Positions 28,601-39,409 of a stretch of DNA of 64,000 nucleotides are shown one piece after another. Origin of the DNA: Symsagittifera roscoffensis (Eukaryota > Xenacoelomorpha > Acoela > Convolutidae); the NCBI RefSeq assembly GCF_963678635.1, contig NC_087071.1, positions 22,473,194 to 22,537,193 of the forward strand, written 5' to 3'. The position numbers and the translations under genes were made by a program. Position 1 is the stretch's first letter, and each line of letters starts with the position of its first letter. The notes below the pieces were generated by a model, which saw only the letters and a program-made list of their open reading frames with translations, ran no database searches and was not told the DNA's origin.

Positions 28601-31600
28601 CACTCAAATAATTCAAGGCTCGAGTTTTTGATAAATTAATTTTAGAAGCAGTCGCATAACTAACATCAAATGTTAGTGGAAACTGATCTGAGATATCCCA
28701 ATCTTCAATTGAAACAGAAACAGGGGATTGCTTATAACTGGATGTAATGATGTTGCAGTATTGACTGTTTGACTTGTTATCATTGATTGTTGTGCTATTT
28801 CTAGATGTTTGAAGAAACGAGAATCTTATAATTTGAAATATGTTGGTTGTCGTTGCGTATGTGTGTATTTGTTGAATTATAAACTAGAACGGTTCGACTA
28901 ATTGGCAACAACTTTTCAAAGCTTGTTGAAAAAGCTCCTTTTTCCGGCGCGCTCAAGAAGTAAATCAAGTTCATGAATTCGTTTTTATTCAGTTTAATTT
29001 GATGCCTACTGCCTTCATATCAGTTTTAAATTGAAAAGCATAGAAACTCGTTATATTGAGATGAATATGTCGCAACTCTGCCGCTTCTAGACTCTGTACT
29101 TAACAACCAGAGGCCAGGGGTTATCAAAAAAATTATACGTTTTTTTTTTTTCGTTTTCGCAGCCAAGTCTCACTTAATGCTTTTGCGGACGGCAAAGTAC
29201 TTATATAAACGTGCAGTGCTAGGTAGTGGCACCTTTAAAATCAGTTATTTAACTATAGCAGCATGCATGTGTCTCTTTCATTCATTGATACTACTCTTTC
29301 ACTCATTTAGAGCATATGTTAGCAAGAACTAGATTTCGTGTCTTATGTTTGTTTTCCTGAATTCTAGATAACTCAGTCTCTAGGAGCTGGGCCATTTTTC
29401 GTCATTTCTTTCACTCAGACCTTTGATAAATCTCAATTGCCAGCTTTCAAAACTTCTCGTCCATTATTACCAAATTTTTTTTACGACACAGGCTGTTTAT
29501 TTCTCGTAATTGCTGCTCTGGTTTTTAGATCATCGAGAATTCTTCGATTGCGCACGAGAATCGCAGTTCGAGTCCCTTCTCAATTAAATAGAACACTTTT
29601 AGTTGACATTTGTGAGTTGTTGTACGTATCTTCTATCTTAGGCAACTTTTAGTAGTTCAGCGTCACGTTTGGGAGACGTTCCCTGAGAAAAATGGGCTTC
29701 CCATAATTTGATTTTAATTCTTGCCTAGCATCACTTGACGATGATTATCTATCCTTGGTTCCTAAAATCTTTCATCTATGCCAATAATAGTCTGTTAAAA
29801 CAGAGAGACCTAAAGACAGTTCAATACGAGGGCAAGCTGTACGCGGGACGGGCGCACACTTTTGTGTCTGTATATTCTTGGATTTAAAAGACAAATCTAT
29901 AAGCAAGTTAAAAGTATGTTAATTAAACTTAATGTGGATGAAAATATTTACGCGTACAAACATCTGTTACTCAAACTTTGTCCGTAACTCAATGAGCAAA
30001 TATAGCTAATTATTGGAAACAAAAAATTACTAGCTAGGCCTTTTCAAGGTTTTTCAAGATCGAATCAAAAGGGTGTTCAAAAATATCGAGAAAAAACTGT
30101 TGTTTGAAAAATTTAATCACCGTTTCACTTCTTTCAGGCTTGAAAATTTAGCGTTGCAATTTTTTATGAAACTGACTGTCCAATTTTTCATTTTTTCTTC
30201 TAAAATTCAATTTTTAAACGAGCTACTTCAGGTTAATTTATTTTAAGCTTAAATCTTAGGAAAAATAACTGCATCTGAGATTTTCAAGGAACTCAAGTTT
30301 TTTGGTTTTTTTCTTTCAAATTAAAAAGCACTCTTGGCACCGAGTGCTGTTTGGACTTAATTGTAGTATGCTTTTTGCAGATACTTTTTAAAATGTCGAG
30401 GTACTTGAGGAGCTGTTTGGAGAAATTTTTTCGAAACTATATTTTTTATTGTACCATTTTTAACCAAATTTTTGTCATTAAATTTGTGGTTTGAACAAAC
30501 GAAAAATTTTTCATCATTTAAAGTTTTCACGTAAATGCCTAAACTGAAAATAAACTACTTTTAATAAGAATCTTTGTTTTTGTTGGCATATACAAATTGT
30601 CAACTAATCATTTCAAAAACAAAAAAAGATCAATGCAAAACCCTACTAAACCATACCAGAGCAAAACCATACAAATTCACAACAATTAATTTTAGATACT
30701 ATTTTTTGTGTATAAGATTTTTGGTTGCCGATGCAATGTTTTTTTCATTTGTTTCCAATATTTTTGCTAGACATAAATAAATCAAAACAGTTCATGCGCA
30801 GTAAATTATCCCTGTCATGTTTTAAGATCTATCTAAGAGAATTTCATTGGTTCTTTTGACACAACAAAGAACAAACTACCTGCATCAAGTAATTTGGCGG
30901 TTGAATGAAAAAAATTTTGGTAGCAAAAATTTTGTATAAAAGTCAGTTTAGTCGGACCATCAAAACTTTTTTTTAGTTCTCTGTTCATAATTTTAACTGC
31001 AAAAAACTCTATACAACTTAAAAAATGCTCATTGAAACAATAAAATAAGGTCTGCTTTTTTGTCATTATTCCACTTCCACTTTAGTGTACTTAGAGCGCA
31101 AGCCGTTCAAAAAATGTTCTTAATGTTGATTTTCAAGCGAGGAACAATCTAGAAAAACTGATAATTTTGTTTTTAAAAACTTTTTTCTAATCCCTCCATC
31201 AAAATTATGTCAGCTTTAATAAGAATTCTTTTAACTTTTCCAGAGCTGAAAATTTTATTTCTAGCCCAAAAAAAAACAATCATTTTTTGAACAGCAACTA
31301 CTTGGTTTTTCGTTGCTGTAACTTTATTTAGAGATGAACAATATATATACTTTTTTTCGAAGAAAAATTTAGGGAACTTAAAGAGTGATCAAATTACAAC
31401 TGAAAGGGCTTCAAATTTAAAAAGTTTGGACAAAAAAAATGAAAAGTTTCGACAATTTTTCTTCAGTCAGAGCTATAATTTTAGTTTCAAAAGAGTTTTT
31501 CAAAGTCAATCTTTGAGAAGTACTGATTTGTTTTGCTTTTGATTTCAGTTTTTTGTCAAATATTTGAGTATTTCTCAAAAATTTCACGTTAATATTTCAT

Positions 31601-32944
31601 GGTATCAAAGCAGAAATAACATGCTACGAAAATTTTGAAAAATAACCAAACACAACAGAATCCAAGAAGATCACTTTATTCAAGTCTTTGGCGAAATTAT
31701 GTTTTTTGACACTGAGAACAAGTCACTGAAATTTTAAAATACTGATACTCGAATGAATATGGGGAAAAATGAAACTTATTTGACCTTTCTTGTCCTCCAG
31801 AGCTATAATTTCATTAAGCCTTGGTGTTTAGCAAAATCATATTGATTTTGGTTTTGATTGTTTTTCAATCCTATGTTTGGGCAACGAATGTTCGTTGAAC
31901 TCTACAGAAAATTTAGGAAAACCTATATAAATTCTTTCTGCGAGCGTGTTAGAAGATGATTCAGAAGAGCCATTGCCAATTCAATGGTGTGAACATCTGA
32001 TTTTTTTTTAATTTCATTTTTTTAAAATTATTTAACTATTGTTTCGAAAAATTTTACATTATTTTTTCACGGTATCAAATGCTATATTTTAACTTGCGGT
32101 AAAACCTAGATTTGTTCCTTCTACCCGTTTTGTTTGTAGTTTTGTTCCTTGAATCAATTACTTCCTGCTTTTGTAATTGGGAAAAACTATGTTTAAAATT
32201 TTGAAGTGTTGTCAAACAGTTTTGAAAACTAACAAAAGCAACGAAACTCGAAATGTTACTTTTTCAAATCTTTGACGAAACTGATCTTTTTTGACAATGA
32301 AAACAAGATACTGAATTTTGCGAATATAAATCAAATCACGACTGGTAGGGTCTCAGTATGACATTACTTGAGACGTCTGTTTTTTTGTTGTACCTGGCTG
32401 ATCGTGAGGAAACATTTAAAAAAAGACAGCTAAACTCATTATGAGTGATAGTTTTTTTGGCAAGTCAGTACTTTTTGAGGGTACTTTCAAAATAGGTAGA
32501 TTTAGATAAAAGCTTTATTCAAAAATTATTTTGCTTAAGAAATCAGTGTTTTTAAACATGAATGAAAACAGGAAAAAATATCATAAGCTGCATGTCGCGA
32601 TGTGTGCTCAATCCAAATATAACCATCATGACCAAAACTGCAGATGCATACAGGTCTCCGTCAGCTCAATTGTTTAGGTCTTGCGGAGAAAATGAGATAA
32701 TTTTCTAGGATTTTTTAGCTGGCTTTTTTGCTTTTTGCTTTCCTGGTCAGAAGTTATGCATTATTTGCATTCTAAACATACTGCGCGAGTTTTTGAAGCT
32801 GATTCTTTACTTTTGTTTAGTAAAAAAAAATGTTCAATAAAATATGTTTTAAGGAGGTTACAACGTAGGTTACAGACATGATTTAGATTATATTTTAGCA
32901 ACTTTTCAGTTATATATATATTTTCGAAACGTAAGTTTTTGCGC
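25610..32944. other. Long gene-poor AT-rich host DNA
   Basis: Over 7 kb read on both strands without a supportable gene. Open frames are short, overlapping on both strands (for example 28050-28275) and low in complexity. T- and A-runs are frequent. No LTR, TIR or tRNA-like element convinced me; a B-box-like AGTTCGAGTCC at 29566-29576 lacks a proper partner A-box. Confidence 0.45.
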
Positions 32945-33288
32945 TCAATTCTTTACCCTGCGCAGAAATGAGAAGAAACGCATTTCTTGTTCGTCTTCGG
33001 GATTACTTTTTTTCAAGTCGTCGTTATCGAACTGATAAAACCCGACTTTCATCTCGTGTTCTGCTTCACTTACTTTGTTCACGACTCTGACAGGAATAGT
33101 TACTGGATCACCAACCGATTTGTTCATCGGTTTTCCCAGAATCGAGATGATTTTATCAGCTTCAAAGTTATTCCAGTTGTTGATGTAGGGTTGAAAACTT
33201 TTTTCAACTTTATTTGCAATCCAACCACAGTAAGAACCAATTTTAAGACCGAGAAACATGATATTGCATCGCGACACGGATACTTTAT
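32945..33288 (-). CDS. Gene B exon 6 (last exon)
   Basis: Minus-strand terminal exon: acceptor GTCTTAG at 33289-33290, stop at 32945-32947. It reads KVSVSRCNIMFLGLKIGSYC then GWIANKVEKSFQPYINNWNN, IISILGKPMNKSVGDPVTIP, and an acidic/basic tail. It completes the codon left by exon 5 (phase 1). The run G-W-I...VEKSFQ...ILGKPM...VTIPV has the spacing of the helix-plus-strand region in BPI/LBP-type (TULIP) lipid-binding barrels; this is a tentative pattern match only. Confidence 0.65.
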
Positions 33289-33710
33289 CTAAGACACAAA
33301 CAAGGCAATAATTTTAAATTGTGACGTAAAAATTGAATGGACAGGGAAATATTGGGTTTCATAAACAGCCGATGCAGATATCAGGAGCATCCAAATAACA
33401 ACCAACTCAACCCCTTCCGCATAATGCAACAGAGCATAGGTTGCAGTTACACTTTAAGTACTTACCAAAAGCCGTATTTTAAGTTAAAAAAATGTAGATT
33501 TCTGCGACAAAAAGGTAGATTTGCTCATTGAGCCAAAAACTTCCCGACGTTCGTGATTGAGAAAAAAATAAACTAAGAATTGAATTAAAGTCTTGCCAAA
33601 CTGTTTCGAAAACTAAATAAATACAACAAAATGCAAAAATGTCACGTTTTTCAAATCTGTGGCGAAATTTAAAAAAGTTGTGTTTTCAAAAAAAAACTAG
33701 CTCAACTAAC

Positions 33711-33808
33711 CAATCTGCCAATACTCTGGTTTGAAAGCGAGCGTGATGTTGAATCCAAAACGCAGTTGTTGTTGGTTGCCGACAAGTGTAATTTGAGGGC
33801 TGATGGCA
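33711..33808 (-). CDS. Gene B exon 5
   Basis: 98-nt minus-strand exon between acceptor TTGTTCAG and donor GATTG|GTTAGT. Translation is SPQITLVGNQQQLRFGFN then ITLAFKPEYWQI, alternating strand-like residues. Phase 2 entry fits exon 4 and phase 1 exit fits exon 6 exactly, which is good evidence for the exon even though the longest open frame here is a different one. Confidence 0.65.
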
Positions 33809-33839
33809 CTGAACAAAAAATGTAATATAGTTTAACCAC

Positions 33840-34145
33840 CCGGGTTGACCTGCATACACCGAAAATGCTTATCATACCATTCCATACAACAAAAATCATT
33901 ATCATGCAATTCCATACATTAAGTGTATGAGAAAATTCTTCCAATACAATTTTCATACATTTTCTAAAAACAATAGAAATTAAAAATTAAACAATTTTTG
34001 CGGCTTTTTGAAAACATTTCAACAGACTGGTAACGGAAAAAACTGACTTTATTTTTTTAACAAAAATGCTTACCATACAATTTTCATATATGATAATTGT
34101 ATGACAAGCATTTTCGCCATAAATGATAATTTTTTGAAATTTTTT
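33840..34145. repeat. Palindromic CATACAATTTTCAT-rich segment in gene B intron
   Basis: Repeated CATACAATTTTCATA and its complement flank ATATATG-type centres, as at 35080-35245 and 42099-42257. Probably fragments of a fold-back element family. Confidence 0.45.
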
Positions 34146-34506
34146 TGCAAACTTGTTAATAAAAACTTCAAATGAGTTGTGAAAACTTCTTAATCATTTT
34201 TCTGAATGATGAGAACGAATTGCGAAAACAAATCCGTTCAAATTCAAGCAAAGGAGAAGCAACAAAAAACGAAAAAAAAAAAAAGAAATTTTGTATAATT
34301 TTTTTCTCTCGAAAATGGTTTGATGTAAGTTACCTTTTCTGGAATCTGTTACCATTTAGCATTATTAAGATTTCCAATTAGATACTAATGTCCTATAATT
34401 ATGTAAATTACTCGTTTTCCAAAGAAAAAAAAATCAAATATGAAAAAAAATTGGGAAATTTTATTTTTCTTTCAAGCAAGCAAAATTTTTTTTTTTACAA
34501 ATTCAT

Positions 34507-34770
34507 ACCGGGCTGAAGTGCTCGACTCATGATTCGACCGAAATGGTCGAACGATGTCCGTTATTGACTTTTTCAGTCGAACGATGTCCGATTTCGACTT
34601 TTTGAGTCAAACGATGACCGTTTTCGACTTTGTTCGACTTTACCGGACATTGTTCGACTTTGTTCGACTTTGCTCGACTCTGTTCGACTATACTGGACTT
34701 TGTTTGACTTTGTTCGACTTTACCGGACATTGTTCGACTTTGTTCGACTTTGTTCGACTCTATCGGGAAT
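34507..34770. repeat. TTCGACTTTG minisatellite-like array
   Basis: Tandem, irregular repetition of TTCGACTTTG with variants TACCGGACATTG and TACTGGACTTTG. Both strands are open across much of it (34527-34730 minus, 34554-34787 plus), which is a consequence of the repeat. Lies in the large intron between gene B exons 4 and 5. Confidence 0.7.
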
Positions 34771-35079
34771 TAACAGAAGAGTCCTGACTTATAACGACAC
34801 TCGGACATTATTGGACTCTTTCTGTCATATCACCTTTCAAAAACCTTAACCTGGGCAGCGACCAAATATAAGAGAAAAAGCCATAAAAATTGAGCATCGT
34901 AGATTCGTGTAGCCCGAGTTCAGTTGTTGCAACTGAGGTTGAAACTGAGGTTGAAACTGAAGTTGCAACTTCTTTAAAAAAAAATTTCTCAGGTTTTCTT
35001 CTCTGTTCGCAGATTGCACGGCTTATTAGATGGGTTTTAATGTAATTTGTGCCGCATTTGAAAAAAATTTTTCCAAGAA

Positions 35080-35245
35080 CTGTTTGTCATACAATTTTCA
35101 CAAATGACAAATTTTAGTCATACAAATTCCATTTATGGCAAAAATTTTTGTCATACAATTTCCATTTATGGGAAAATGTTTATCATAGAGTTTTCATACA
35201 ATTTTCTGTACGTATGGAATTGTATGGAATTATATGAAAAGAAAT
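35080..35245. repeat. Palindromic CATACAATTTTC repeat, second segment
   Basis: Contains CATACAATTTTCACAAATG, CATACAATTTCCATTTATGG and GTACGTATGGAATTGTATGG, inverted with respect to each other. Same family as 33840-34145 and 42099-42257. Confidence 0.45.
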
Positions 35246-35342
35246 TTTCATTCAAATGATTGTTATCAAAATTCTAGTCTAAAAAAAATCGCCAAAATAA
35301 TTAATCATCAAAATAGATATCAATTTTACTGTACTAGCCAAC

Positions 35343-35538
35343 CTGATTCTTGCTTCCAGCTCAATTAGGCCGCTGGCTTTCAAACTAAGTGGAAACGTTT
35401 TTTCCCAAACGAACACACAATTGTGATTCCAAAAGAGTCGTTGACCAAACACCCCTTGAACTGAAGCATGAAGCGTGGCGCTGCTGTTCAGGCAAACTTT
35501 GAAGAAATTGTTTCCATTATTATCACAATTCACACTTC
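35343..35538 (-). CDS. Gene B exon 4
   Basis: 196-nt minus-strand exon: acceptor TTGTTTTAG, donor AATCAG|GTTGGC. Translation is SVNCDNNGNNFFKVCLNSSA ... GQRLFWNHNCVFVWEKTFPL ... LIELEARI. Three cysteines and one NSS sequon fit a secreted protein. The phases (1 in, 2 out) fit exons 3 and 5. Confidence 0.7.
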
Positions 35539-35846
35539 CTAAAACAAAACATTTCTGAATGAGGTTTTTTTTATTAAATAGATATGTAGTTGCAAAACAT
35601 TTTACGCTGCTAACAGCATGCAAATATCATAGCCTACATCGTGTTTCGAAATTTGAAGAAGTAAAAAAATTTTACATGAGAAGCAACGCTGCTCCATTTA
35701 ACGAATTAAAAAATTGTTCATAAAAGTCACGGTTGATTTTTTTTTTGAGTTTTTGGCCAATTGTGTGTATTGATTTTTTCATATCAATTCATATAAAAAT
35801 ATATTGAATTTTTATTAAAAAGTGAACGCCATTTTAGAGTACAGAC

Positions 35847-35994
35847 CTGTAGTAAAACTCGATGGCTGGAAATATCCGTCCACCTGTGCTTGCTTGACAT
35901 TGATTTTCATCGGGCTTTTGACAGAACAATTTCCCGTAGGGATAGTGAAGCCGGGAACACTCACTTGAAGTGTGTTGAAGTCACTTGTAGCCAC
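35847..35994 (-). CDS. Gene B exon 3
   Basis: 148-nt minus-strand exon, acceptor TTTGAAG and donor ACTACAG|GTCTGT. Reads VATSDFNTLQVSVPGFTIPT then GNCSVKSPMKINVKQAQVDG and YFQPSSFTTG. Paralogous to 2197-2332 with the same phases, which strongly supports both. The family is not certain. Confidence 0.7.
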
Positions 35995-36537
35995 CTTCAA
36001 AGTTCAGTTACAATTTTAATTTCTTTTAAACTATTTCACCCCCCCCCCCCCCCCCCCCTGTTCTTATTAAAGAATTGCCAACCCCATAATGAAATAATTC
36101 AACGGATAAGCACATGAGAATTTTGTACCTAGTAACGAAAATCAACCCCCTTCTTTGCGGAAGGAGGACGGGGAAATAGTTGAAGCGCTTCCAATTTTAG
36201 AATAAAAAACTAAAGTAATCATAAGCTACTCAATTCTTCTAAGTGAGTGGTCCCTTTTTGATTCTGTTTTTAACGCAAGTTGTTGTTTTCTGGAACAAAT
36301 TTTTTCTTGTCAGCATCCAAAGAGAAGTTTTTAGTTGCACGGACTGTGATATGATTTCAAACCTTAGATCTACTTAACAAGCCCACCCTCTTCCCTCCCT
36401 ATGGTATCTACTAAACAATTGCCACCCATATAAATAAAAGCAGCAAATTAGCACTAAGAAACAAAAAAGCTTGATGTATTTTTTTCACTTTTCGATCATT
36501 CTTAATCTTTTTTGATCACTCTTTTAACATGATTTAC

Positions 36538-36647
36538 TTGCTGGATCTTCTCTGTTGTACGGCTCGAAACTGATATTGCTGTATTTATGAAAAAATGAGC
36601 ATGCTGCCTGACTCTGATTGTTAAATTTAAACCCAGCGAAGGAAGAT
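36538..36647 (-). CDS. Gene B exon 2 (boundary uncertain)
   Basis: Between acceptor ATCCAG (36648-36650) and donor CAGCAA|GTAAAT one frame reads DLPSLGLNLTIRVRQHAHFF then INTAISVSSRTTEKIQQ, an alternating strand-like pattern, and it leaves in phase 0 as exon 3 needs. It enters in phase 1, while exon 1 appears to end in phase 0, so a small exon may be missing or a boundary is wrong. A hAT-like MITE ends 11 nt upstream of the acceptor AG and has displaced the original pyrimidine-rich tract. Confidence 0.45.
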
Positions 36648-36658
36648 CTGGATTCACA

Positions 36659-37035
36659 ACAGGGGCGGATTGAGGATTTTCTCAATGGGGTGCGGATTTT
36701 CAAAAAATTTCGAAAATTTTGTCGACCTTTTTTTAGGTCCACCAAATTGATTTTTCTGAGCTCTCCCAAATCACTGGAAAGACTCCTTATGGACAAAACT
36801 TTCAACAGCAGGCAAATTAAAAAAAAAACAGGCTAAAAGTGTTTTTTTTTGGCGCGCGCTCCTCTCTCAAACTTAGTATGATTTGGCGCCAAAGGCGCGT
36901 TTAGAAAACTTTAGGGTCAGTCAGCCAAGAATGGATATCTCGAGTTAGTTCAAAGGGGGACCCTTTGGGTCGGCAGGAGGTCGAATCCCAGAGGGAAAAG
37001 TGTCCAAACCGCCAGTCCCCCCTAAATCCGCTGGT
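36659..37035. mobile_element. hAT-like MITE in gene B intron 1
   Basis: 377 bp flanked by the exact 8-bp duplication GATTCACA (36651-36658 and 37036-37043). The ends are inverted: ACAGGGGCGGATTGAG on the left and CCCCTAAATCCGCTGGT on the right. The CAGGGGCGGAT-type terminus and 8-bp TSD are typical of hAT-derived non-autonomous elements. No transposase is encoded. Confidence 0.75.
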
Positions 37036-37133
37036 GATTCACAATGAAAACAACAGTTCAATAAATAACTTGACAATTTTGATCCGTATAACAGTAAGGA
37101 GCCTACGTGCTGACGCGGCTGTCGATAACTTAC

Positions 37134-37361
37134 CGGAATGTTTGATACCCCTGTCTGATTAACCTGGCTCTGGAAAAATAAGTTCACTTGTGTCATCACT
37201 AAATCCCGGGTGTACTCATCTCCGGAATTGAACTTGTCGATTTGGTCCTGAGAGAGAACAATTTCGCCAGTGGTTGCTTCAGTGCCAAGACTTGCATAGC
37301 AATGAGTTATTTGCAGAAGAACAAAAGCGAAGCTCAGATTGGAAATCAGTTTGAACATCAT
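37134..37361 (-). CDS. Gene B exon 1: signal peptide exon
   Basis: Starts MMFKLISNLSFAFVLLQITH, a signal peptide likely cut near CYAS, followed by LSQDQIDKFNSGDEYTRD and VMTQVNLFFQSQVNQTGVSN. The donor CATTCCG|GTAAGT ends it in phase 0 after 76 codons. With exons 2-6 the protein would be about 370 residues, secreted, with about seven cysteines and NQT/NSS/NIT sequons. Paralogue of 24691-24909. Lipid-binding (TULIP-like) is a weak guess from exon 6. Exons 3 to 6 join with matching phases; only the exon 1 to 2 junction does not. Confidence 0.65.
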
Positions 37362-38245
37362 GAATCAGCAAAATCTGAATTTTTCAGTATTTACAAAAAT
37401 TTTCAGAATTGTTTTTTGTCAATATTGACAAGACTGCAACAACTGAGTTTTTCACTGTTTATAGCAGAGGTCAGAACTAGTAGCTTATTTATCAAAGCGG
37501 ACAAAAATCAGAGCTGAAAACGGAACTGAAAATATGAATGAGTAACTTTAGTGAATCAAGAAAGTGGGGCGAATGTTTGATATATTGAGTCTTAGTTTCT
37601 CTAGGCAAAGAGAGTATAGAGCGCTTTTATGCTTTTATTGATGGGTTGGAGCAAGTTCATAACAAGTAAAATACGAAATTACTGAAATCTCGAGTTGCGA
37701 TCAATTTTATAAATAACAGTAGTTTTTGAATAACATAATAATGTATCTGAGATCAGTAATAAAACTGACAATTCTGCTCGCACAAAAATTCATGTTTTAA
37801 GCTTGTACTCTTGATTAAGGGCTGTTTTTAATAAGCAAAAGGTTTCAAGAGTTTTTAATGCCTAGAACTTGGTAATAAAACTACACACTCGAGGAAGGTC
37901 CAGAAAAGAAAACTTTTAAGTATAAACTGAAACTAACATCAACAAGTTGAAACAGCTTAAAAGAATCGATAAAAGTTGAAGAGTTTAAGTACCCGCTAAG
38001 ATGATTCATGTTCATTGACTTTTGTGTGATTTCGAAAGTACCTTCTGATACTATTTTATAAATGAAAACAGACCTGTTTGAACGAATTTATTCGGAAAAA
38101 ATATCTGAGTTTGTTACGGGTTTTGATCGCTAACGTTAAAAGTGGCTCTCGGTTTCTGTCAAAATGTTTTTTTTTGTTTTTGGTTTGCAAACAAAATCAT
38201 AACTAACTGAAAAAGAGAAAGATATTGATACAACAGGACCCAGAC
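37362..38245. other. Probable 5' flank of gene B, non-coding
   Basis: AT-rich, no convincing frame. It would hold the promoter of gene B on the minus strand, but I see no clear TATA box at a set distance. Confidence 0.35.
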
Positions 38246-38288
38246 CAAGGAATACCAGGAAGGATAAAGGAATACCAGGAAGCTATAC
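38246..38288. repeat. Short direct repeats of GGAATACCAGGAAG
   Basis: Two tandem GGAATACCAGGAAG units and a third variant lie directly before the large inverted repeat whose arm starts with the same CAGGAAGGATA motif. Suggests local template switching. Confidence 0.6.
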
Positions 38289-38471
38289 CAGGAAGGATAT
38301 AGCTATCTATGTAGGATCGGTGATCCTGAAACTGTTTTGCCCAACTGAGATTTACCCATTAACTTTCACTACGCTGCATGCATTTTTCAAAGTGAACTCC
38401 CAATCGAAATCTCAGTTGGGCAAAACAGTTTCAGGATCACCGATCCTACATAGATAGCTATATCCTTCCTG
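38289..38471. repeat. 65-bp perfect inverted repeat with 53-bp loop
   Basis: Left arm 38289-38353 and right arm 38407-38471 are exact reverse complements as far as I can read (arms begin CAGGAAGGATATAGC and end CAACTGAGATTT). Transcribed RNA would form a long hairpin. There are no TIR or TSD features of a known transposon. Confidence 0.85.
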
Positions 38472-38952
38472 TGATGTCGAGAAATTTCCATCACAAGTGG
38501 CCAGTTAAAAAGTCGAATTTTATCTACAGAAAAAATCACTCTGAGATTTTGTATTCCGTCACTTTTTCCAAAATGTAACGAACATAATTCTTTATGATCC
38601 ATTATTATCTGATGTGCTGTCAAATCACTAAACTTGTTGATTATTATAATAATGTTTCAAAAATTTGTCTGAAATTTTCAAAAACAGTTCATACTTTTCA
38701 CAAATTGACAAGTACTTTCGGCTAAAAATATGTTTTCAAGAAAACTTAAAAGTCTTGGCTACACAAGTTGTTTTTTGGCTACACATGTTGTTATTCTGTT
38801 CACAATTTTTTTTGCGCCACAAATGTTTTTTTTGTTTTTATTTTTTTACCTTCTCAAAGTAAGTTTTTTTCTAAACCCCCCCTTATCCAATTTACGTCCT
38901 TCCTTCTCTCCTTGTCACCTCCCACTTTTTCACCACCCTCTCAATTAAGCAC

Positions 38953-39406
38953 AACTCTACATGTCCTTCCAAGGGCCACACAACACTACATGTCCTTCCG
39001 AGGGCCACACAACACTACATGTCCTTCCGAGGGCCACACAACACTACATGTCCTTCCGAGGGCCACACAACACTACATGTCCTTCCGAGGGCCACACAAC
39101 ACTACATGTCCTTCCGAGGGCCACACAACACTACATGTCCTTCCGAGGGCCACACAACACTACATGTCCTTCCGAGGGCCACACAACACTACATGTCCTT
39201 CCGAGGGCCACACAACACTACATGTCCTTCCGAGGGCCACACAACACTACATGTCCTTCCGAGGGCCACACAACACTACATGTCCTTCCGAGGGCCACAC
39301 AACACTACATGTCCTTCCGAGGGCCACACAACACTACATGTCCTTCCGAGGGCCACACAACACTACATGTCCTTCCGAGGGCCACACAACACTACATGTC
39401 CTTCCG
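38953..39406. repeat. 29-bp minisatellite, 16 units
   Basis: ATGTCCTTCC recurs 16 times at exact 29-bp spacing from 38961 to 39396, within the unit ACATGTCCTTCCGAGGGCC plus ACACAACACT. Units are almost identical; the first has AAG for GAG and the last is followed by GTGTTTCGAGGG. Because 29 is not a multiple of 3, open frames appear in all three plus frames; they are by-products, not genes. Confidence 0.95.
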
Positions 39407-39409
39407 GTG

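Noticed and set aside
29500..29590. tRNA or tRNA-derived SINE (B-box-like AGTTCGAGTCC)
   Set aside because: No cloverleaf with a proper D-arm and anticodon stem can be drawn, and no A-box or tail is present.
38953..39406. CRISPR-like regular array
   Set aside because: There are no variable spacers; it is a head-to-tail minisatellite in animal DNA.
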